Source: Pseudomonadota bacterium
Lineage (GTDB): Bacteria > Pseudomonadota > Gammaproteobacteria > Burkholderiales > Burkholderiaceae_B
Reading direction: 5' to 3'
DNA length: 64,000 nt
Assembly (NCBI GenBank): GCA_023423975.1
Contig: JAFAEO010000084.1
Span: 1-64,000, forward strand
Shown: piece after piece, positions 60,955 through 64,000 of the stretch
Layout: every line of letters starts with the position of its first letter
How positions within the stretch are numbered: position 1 is the stretch's first letter
Position numbers and translations under genes: made by a program
The notes under the pieces: generated by a model
What the model saw: only the letters and a program-made list of their open reading frames with translations
Told to the model about the DNA's origin: nothing
Databases searched by the model: none

Positions 60955-62859
60955 ATGCATATCACGGACAGAAGGGCGTTTCTTCGGTTGATGGCGCTGG
61001 CAGGCTCTGGCATGCTGACCCCCGCTGTATTGCGTGCGCAGCAAGGCATGGAGCAGTTTTATGATTTGCCGGCGTTTGGTAACGTCAGCTTCATGCACAT
61101 CTCAGACGTGCAAGCCCAATGGAAACCTTTGTATTATCGAGAACCTGCTGATCAGATGGCGATTGCTGCATTTGGCGCAGCACCGCTCAATGTGAGCGGC
61201 GATGCGTTGCTGCAATATTACAATCTGATGATCGGCTCGGCTCAGGCCTATGCTTTCAGCAGTGCAGATTATACGGCCTCGGCAGCCGATTACGGCATGC
61301 TGGGCGGGGCTGCACATCTTGCATCATTAATCGGTATCGTCAAGCGTTCCCGCAAGCAGGCCTGGCTGCTGGACGGCGGTAACGGCAATTTGCAATCGTC
61401 GGCCCCCTGGGCGACACCTGATAAGGCCAGTGCAGTCCATCATGCACTGGGTGTAAACCTGGGCTTGCCGGAAGCGGCGCACATTCGGGCGGCCCATGCT
61501 GCACAAGACACGGGTCTGCCGCAGCATTCGGATTCCGGTTTGCCGGTACCGGCACAGGTTCTAGCCGCGCACTATCCATACATTGCACACAATGTGTTCG
61601 ATCCGGTTAACGGTAAGCCGCTATTTGCGCCCTATGTCCTGCGCAACCTCAATGGCACTTCGGTTGCCATTATTGGCCAGGCGGCGCACAACGAATCATC
61701 TTCCAGGGATCGTTGCAGCCAAAACGCCATGCCAGACTCAAGGGTCAGCGGCAACGAGCGACCGATTATGCGTTTGGACGAACACGACCTACAGCGTATT
61801 GTCGATGTGGTTCGGGGAAAAGGCGCGCAAGTTGTGCTCTTGCTGTCCCGGGCCGGTGTGGATGCAGATCTGCAACTGGCTGCGCGTGTCACTGGTATTG
61901 ATGTGATACTGGGCGGGCGCTCGGTGACGCCATTGCCTGAGCCCATTGCAGTCTCCAACAACAAGGGTAAAACTGCGGTCACCAACGCCGGTGCGCAGGG
62001 GCGGTTTCTGGCCGTGCTGGATCTGGACGTGGGCAAAGGCGGTTTGGTGGACTTTCGTTATAACCTGTTGCCCGTGGTGGCAGGCTTCGTACAGGCCGAC
62101 AGTCGCTTGGCAAAACGGGTTGACGGTGCCTATGTCACAGCCAATACCGATATCCGGTTGTCAGAAAAAATCGCTGTTACTGAAGGGCTCCTTTACCGCA
62201 GGGGCACGTTCAATGGCACCTGGGACGAGCTTCTGCTGCAAGCCATGTTGCAGAGCAGCGGTGCACAGATCGCGCTCTATCCCGGATACCGCTGGGGGCC
62301 GACGCTGTTGCCTGGCGCTGCAATTACCCGTGAGGACATCATCAACCAGTTGGCGTTGGGCGATACACAAATGTGTTCGGGAACGATGCGTGGCCGGGAC
62401 ATTCAAACCTTGCTGGAGAGCGCTGCCCAGGCGTTTTTCAGTCCTGACGCATACAAGCGCTCGGAACAGGATATGTTGCGAACTGGCGGCTTGCACTACC
62501 AAGTCGCCCCTGATCAAGAGCAAGGTAAGCGTATTAAGAACGTCATGATCAGCCAGCAGCCATTGCTGGCCGATGGAAAATATACAGTGGCCACCTGGGG
62601 ATTGACCGTGCCCTTTGAGCCTGATCGGGCGGTGCAAATGGGCAGAATCGGTGCAGACGGTGAAACTAAAGTCGTCAATAGAAACGACGGCGACGAGACA
62701 GCTCAGACCGACGAGAGGGCCAAAGCATTAGAAGACATGTCGGAGAAAACGGCACAGATCATGCTGAATGTGTTGGAAAATTATTTGAAACAGCAAAAGA
62801 CGATACCGAACATGGAGACCTATCAGCCCGAGATAGTAAGGGATAAACGGCAGCATTAG
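60955..62859 (+). CDS. SoxB-like Tat-exported protein lacking metal ligands (pseudoenzyme)
   Basis: 634 residues in the SoxB / 5'-nucleotidase fold. A Tat signal peptide (DRRAFLRLMALAGSG) leads to FGNVSFMHISDVQAQ, matching the SoxB FGNV---HITD-HAQ strand, but the metal-binding His is Gln53. GGDTWQGS is GGNGNLQSS here (Asp to Asn143), SHNGMD is SRAGVD (His to Arg299), and GGHTHD is GGRSVT (both His lost). The C-terminal half is well kept: EGLLYRRGTFNGTWD, ALYPGYRWGPTLLPGAAITRED. All main di-Mn ligands are gone, so it cannot be a thiosulfohydrolase of the normal kind. Possibly a noncatalytic Sox partner. No other sox genes in view. Confidence 0.8.
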   Translation: MHITDRRAFLRLMALAGSGMLTPAVLRAQQGMEQFYDLPAFGNVSFMHISDVQAQWKPLYYREPADQMAIAAFGAAPLNVSGDALLQYYNLMIGSAQAYAFSSADYTASAADYGMLGGAAHLASLIGIVKRSRKQAWLLDGGNGNLQSSAPWATPDKASAVHHALGVNLGLPEAAHIRAAHAAQDTGLPQHSDSGLPVPAQVLAAHYPYIAHNVFDPVNGKPLFAPYVLRNLNGTSVAIIGQAAHNESSSRDRCSQNAMPDSRVSGNERPIMRLDEHDLQRIVDVVRGKGAQVVLLLSRAGVDADLQLAARVTGIDVILGGRSVTPLPEPIAVSNNKGKTAVTNAGAQGRFLAVLDLDVGKGGLVDFRYNLLPVVAGFVQADSRLAKRVDGAYVTANTDIRLSEKIAVTEGLLYRRGTFNGTWDELLLQAMLQSSGAQIALYPGYRWGPTLLPGAAITREDIINQLALGDTQMCSGTMRGRDIQTLLESAAQAFFSPDAYKRSEQDMLRTGGLHYQVAPDQEQGKRIKNVMISQQPLLADGKYTVATWGLTVPFEPDRAVQMGRIGADGETKVVNRNDGDETAQTDERAKALEDMSEKTAQIMLNVLENYLKQQKTIPNMETYQPEIVRDKRQH

Positions 62860-63095
62860 CCGGCACGGAAAGCTTGGGCGTTTACCGAGAGTGTAATAAG
62901 TCGCGTGGTCACGCGTTCATGATTAAATTTTTTCTGTGAATATTTTACTTTGCATCGTGTGCAAACTATAGCGTAGGCAAGGGTAGCAGTAATAGCCTAA
63001 TAGAGTGGGGCGGCTGAAGACGTTATTTAAAAAAGGCTTTAAAAAATCGTATCAAGACAATTTAAAAAGCTGCTTTAAAAAATTGCCGAATATAT

Positions 63096-63449
63096 TTACT
63101 CTTCAACCTTGTTATGCGATTCCTGCAATGCCTTGTTCTTGGCCCTGGTATCCCAAACGACCAATCCAAAGATAAGGTTACAAATGACCCATATTAAAAT
63201 AATCATGGTCACACCCATGCCTTCGGCGTTTTCTGTGCCGCGAGGCAAGGCGCTGGACTGCGATCCGCGGTCAAGTACGCCCATACCAACCACGACCCAA
63301 CCAATCATAACCAGGTTAAAGACGATGAAAAGCCACTTCACAACTTTGCCGGTCAGGGTTCGCTGTGGTTCTTCCAGCTGAAAACCGCAAGAGACGCATC
63401 TGGTCGCAGCGTCTTCAAGTTCGGTAGTGCACTTGGGGCATGTTTTCAT
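63096..63449 (-). CDS. Small zinc-ribbon membrane protein
   Basis: 117 residues: an N-terminal zinc ribbon with two CxxC pairs (CPKC...CVSCG, residues 4-22), then two membrane helices (about 37-58: VVKWLFIVFNLVMIGWVVVGMG; and about 79-100: MGVTMIILIWVICNLIFGLVVW), and a charged tail. ATG 63449 has GGAG 7 bases upstream. This layout is common among uncharacterised inner-membrane proteins; function unknown. Confidence 0.75.
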   Translation of the reverse strand: MKTCPKCTTELEDAATRCVSCGFQLEEPQRTLTGKVVKWLFIVFNLVMIGWVVVGMGVLDRGSQSSALPRGTENAEGMGVTMIILIWVICNLIFGLVVWDTRAKNKALQESHNKVEE

Positions 63450-63766
63450 CACACTGCTCCTATCTCTATTTTTTTAGTACGTGCAACAATCCATGCGGCT
63501 GTCGGTTTTATCTGCAGTCTGGCTGGCGTTGGCTTACTACACCATTTCCGGTTATTTACAGTATCCCGACCCATGTGTAGCAATATAGCAGTCATCAGCA
63601 GCGTTTGTGAATAAATTTCTTTGGCATGATGTCAATGCTGGCTCCGAAGATCCGGGAGCCAGGCACTGTGAAACCACAACGCGATGGCGACTCAACGCAC
63701 TGCCTGCAGATATTACATTTGCAAGTATATGCGCTGGTTCGCGTATCGAGAATTGTTTGTTGCCAA
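63450..63766. other. Intergenic between two minus-strand genes
   Basis: About 315 bases with no credible gene or clear terminator. Confidence 0.35.
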
Positions 63767-64000
63767 CTAGATCCGGATCAGCCGCTTACCCAGGTTTTCA
63801 CCGCGATACAGTTCGGCGATGGCGCCGGGTGCGGTGTGCAGGCCGTCGGTGATATGCTCACGGTAAGTCAGTTTTTTGCTCCTGACCAGTTGCTCGAGCT
63901 GCTCAACGTAAGAGGCATAGGTGTCCTTGTGGTCGAACAGGATGAAACCTTGCATGCGGGCCCGACGGGTCAGCAGAATACGGTTCACGCGCGGGCCCAT
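63767..64000 (-). CDS. NADP-dependent oxidoreductase (MDR, CurA/LTB4DH-like), C-terminal part
   Basis: The last 77 codons of a gene whose 5' end lies beyond the window. The segment RMQGFILFDH, EQLVRSKKLTYREHITDGLHTAPGAIAELYRGENLGKRLIRI is the typical C-terminus of zinc-independent medium-chain reductases that reduce alpha,beta-unsaturated ketones with NADPH (curcumin reductase, prostaglandin reductase group). Confidence 0.85.
   Translation of the reverse strand: MGPRVNRILLTRRARMQGFILFDHKDTYASYVEQLEQLVRSKKLTYREHITDGLHTAPGAIAELYRGENLGKRLIRI

Overview
The window looks like chromosomal DNA of a betaproteobacterium, most likely Alcaligenaceae (Bordetella/Achromobacter/Advenella-like). The evidence is the dapC-dapD-dapE-prmB order, several Bug-type tricarboxylate-transporter receptors, and general-diffusion porins that end in Phe. 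The genus is an inference. The core DNA is visibly richer in G+C than the central block.

Layout. 1-7.8 kb is core: trpF, an ABC-F ATPase and the lysine/DAP genes dapC-dapD-dapE followed by prmB, then a tRNA-Leu(UAG). 7.82-34.70 kb is an A+T-richer integrated genomic island bounded by two 108-bp identical copies that contain the whole tRNA-Leu gene. It carries a tyrosine integrase beside the left copy, TGGGACAA repeats inside both ends, a complete type I Zorya defence operon (zorABCD), a NERD-nuclease/SF1 helicase, a second SF1 helicase with an apparent inserted PD-(D/E)xK domain and a topoisomerase-type zinc finger, a chimeric reverse-transcriptase/serine-resolvase gene, an HNH protein, a possible Rep-like protein, a pair of diverged tandem paralogues associated with two copies of a ~96-bp noncoding repeat, a DUF4238 protein, and three paralogues of a small exported protein. 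Several intergenic stretches hold palindromes, hairpins and decayed coding fragments.

34.7-64 kb is again core-like, with accessory metabolism: a periplasmic penicillin-V-acylase/choloylglycine-hydrolase family enzyme divergent from an outer-membrane protein, a Bug receptor convergent with an enolase-superfamily enzyme, two porins, an exported argininosuccinate-lyase-like protein, a cysteine synthase, an MgtC-like protein, an EamA/DMT exporter, a DHA2 MFS pump divergent from an XRE regulator that overlaps a LysR gene, then a CaiB-type CoA transferase, an HMG-CoA-lyase-like enzyme and two Bug receptors (a likely organic-acid uptake and degradation cluster), alkB, an MFS transporter, a GST, a Tat-exported SoxB homologue that has lost its metal-ligand motifs, a zinc-ribbon membrane protein and the 3' part of an NADP-dependent oxidoreductase gene.

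The strongest items for a second look are the RT-resolvase chimera, the paralogue pair with its ncRNA-like repeats, the triplicated exported family, the whole-tRNA duplication at the island ends, the Zorya island itself, the SoxB pseudoenzyme and the exported lyase. All functions are read from sequence motifs by eye; no database search was run.
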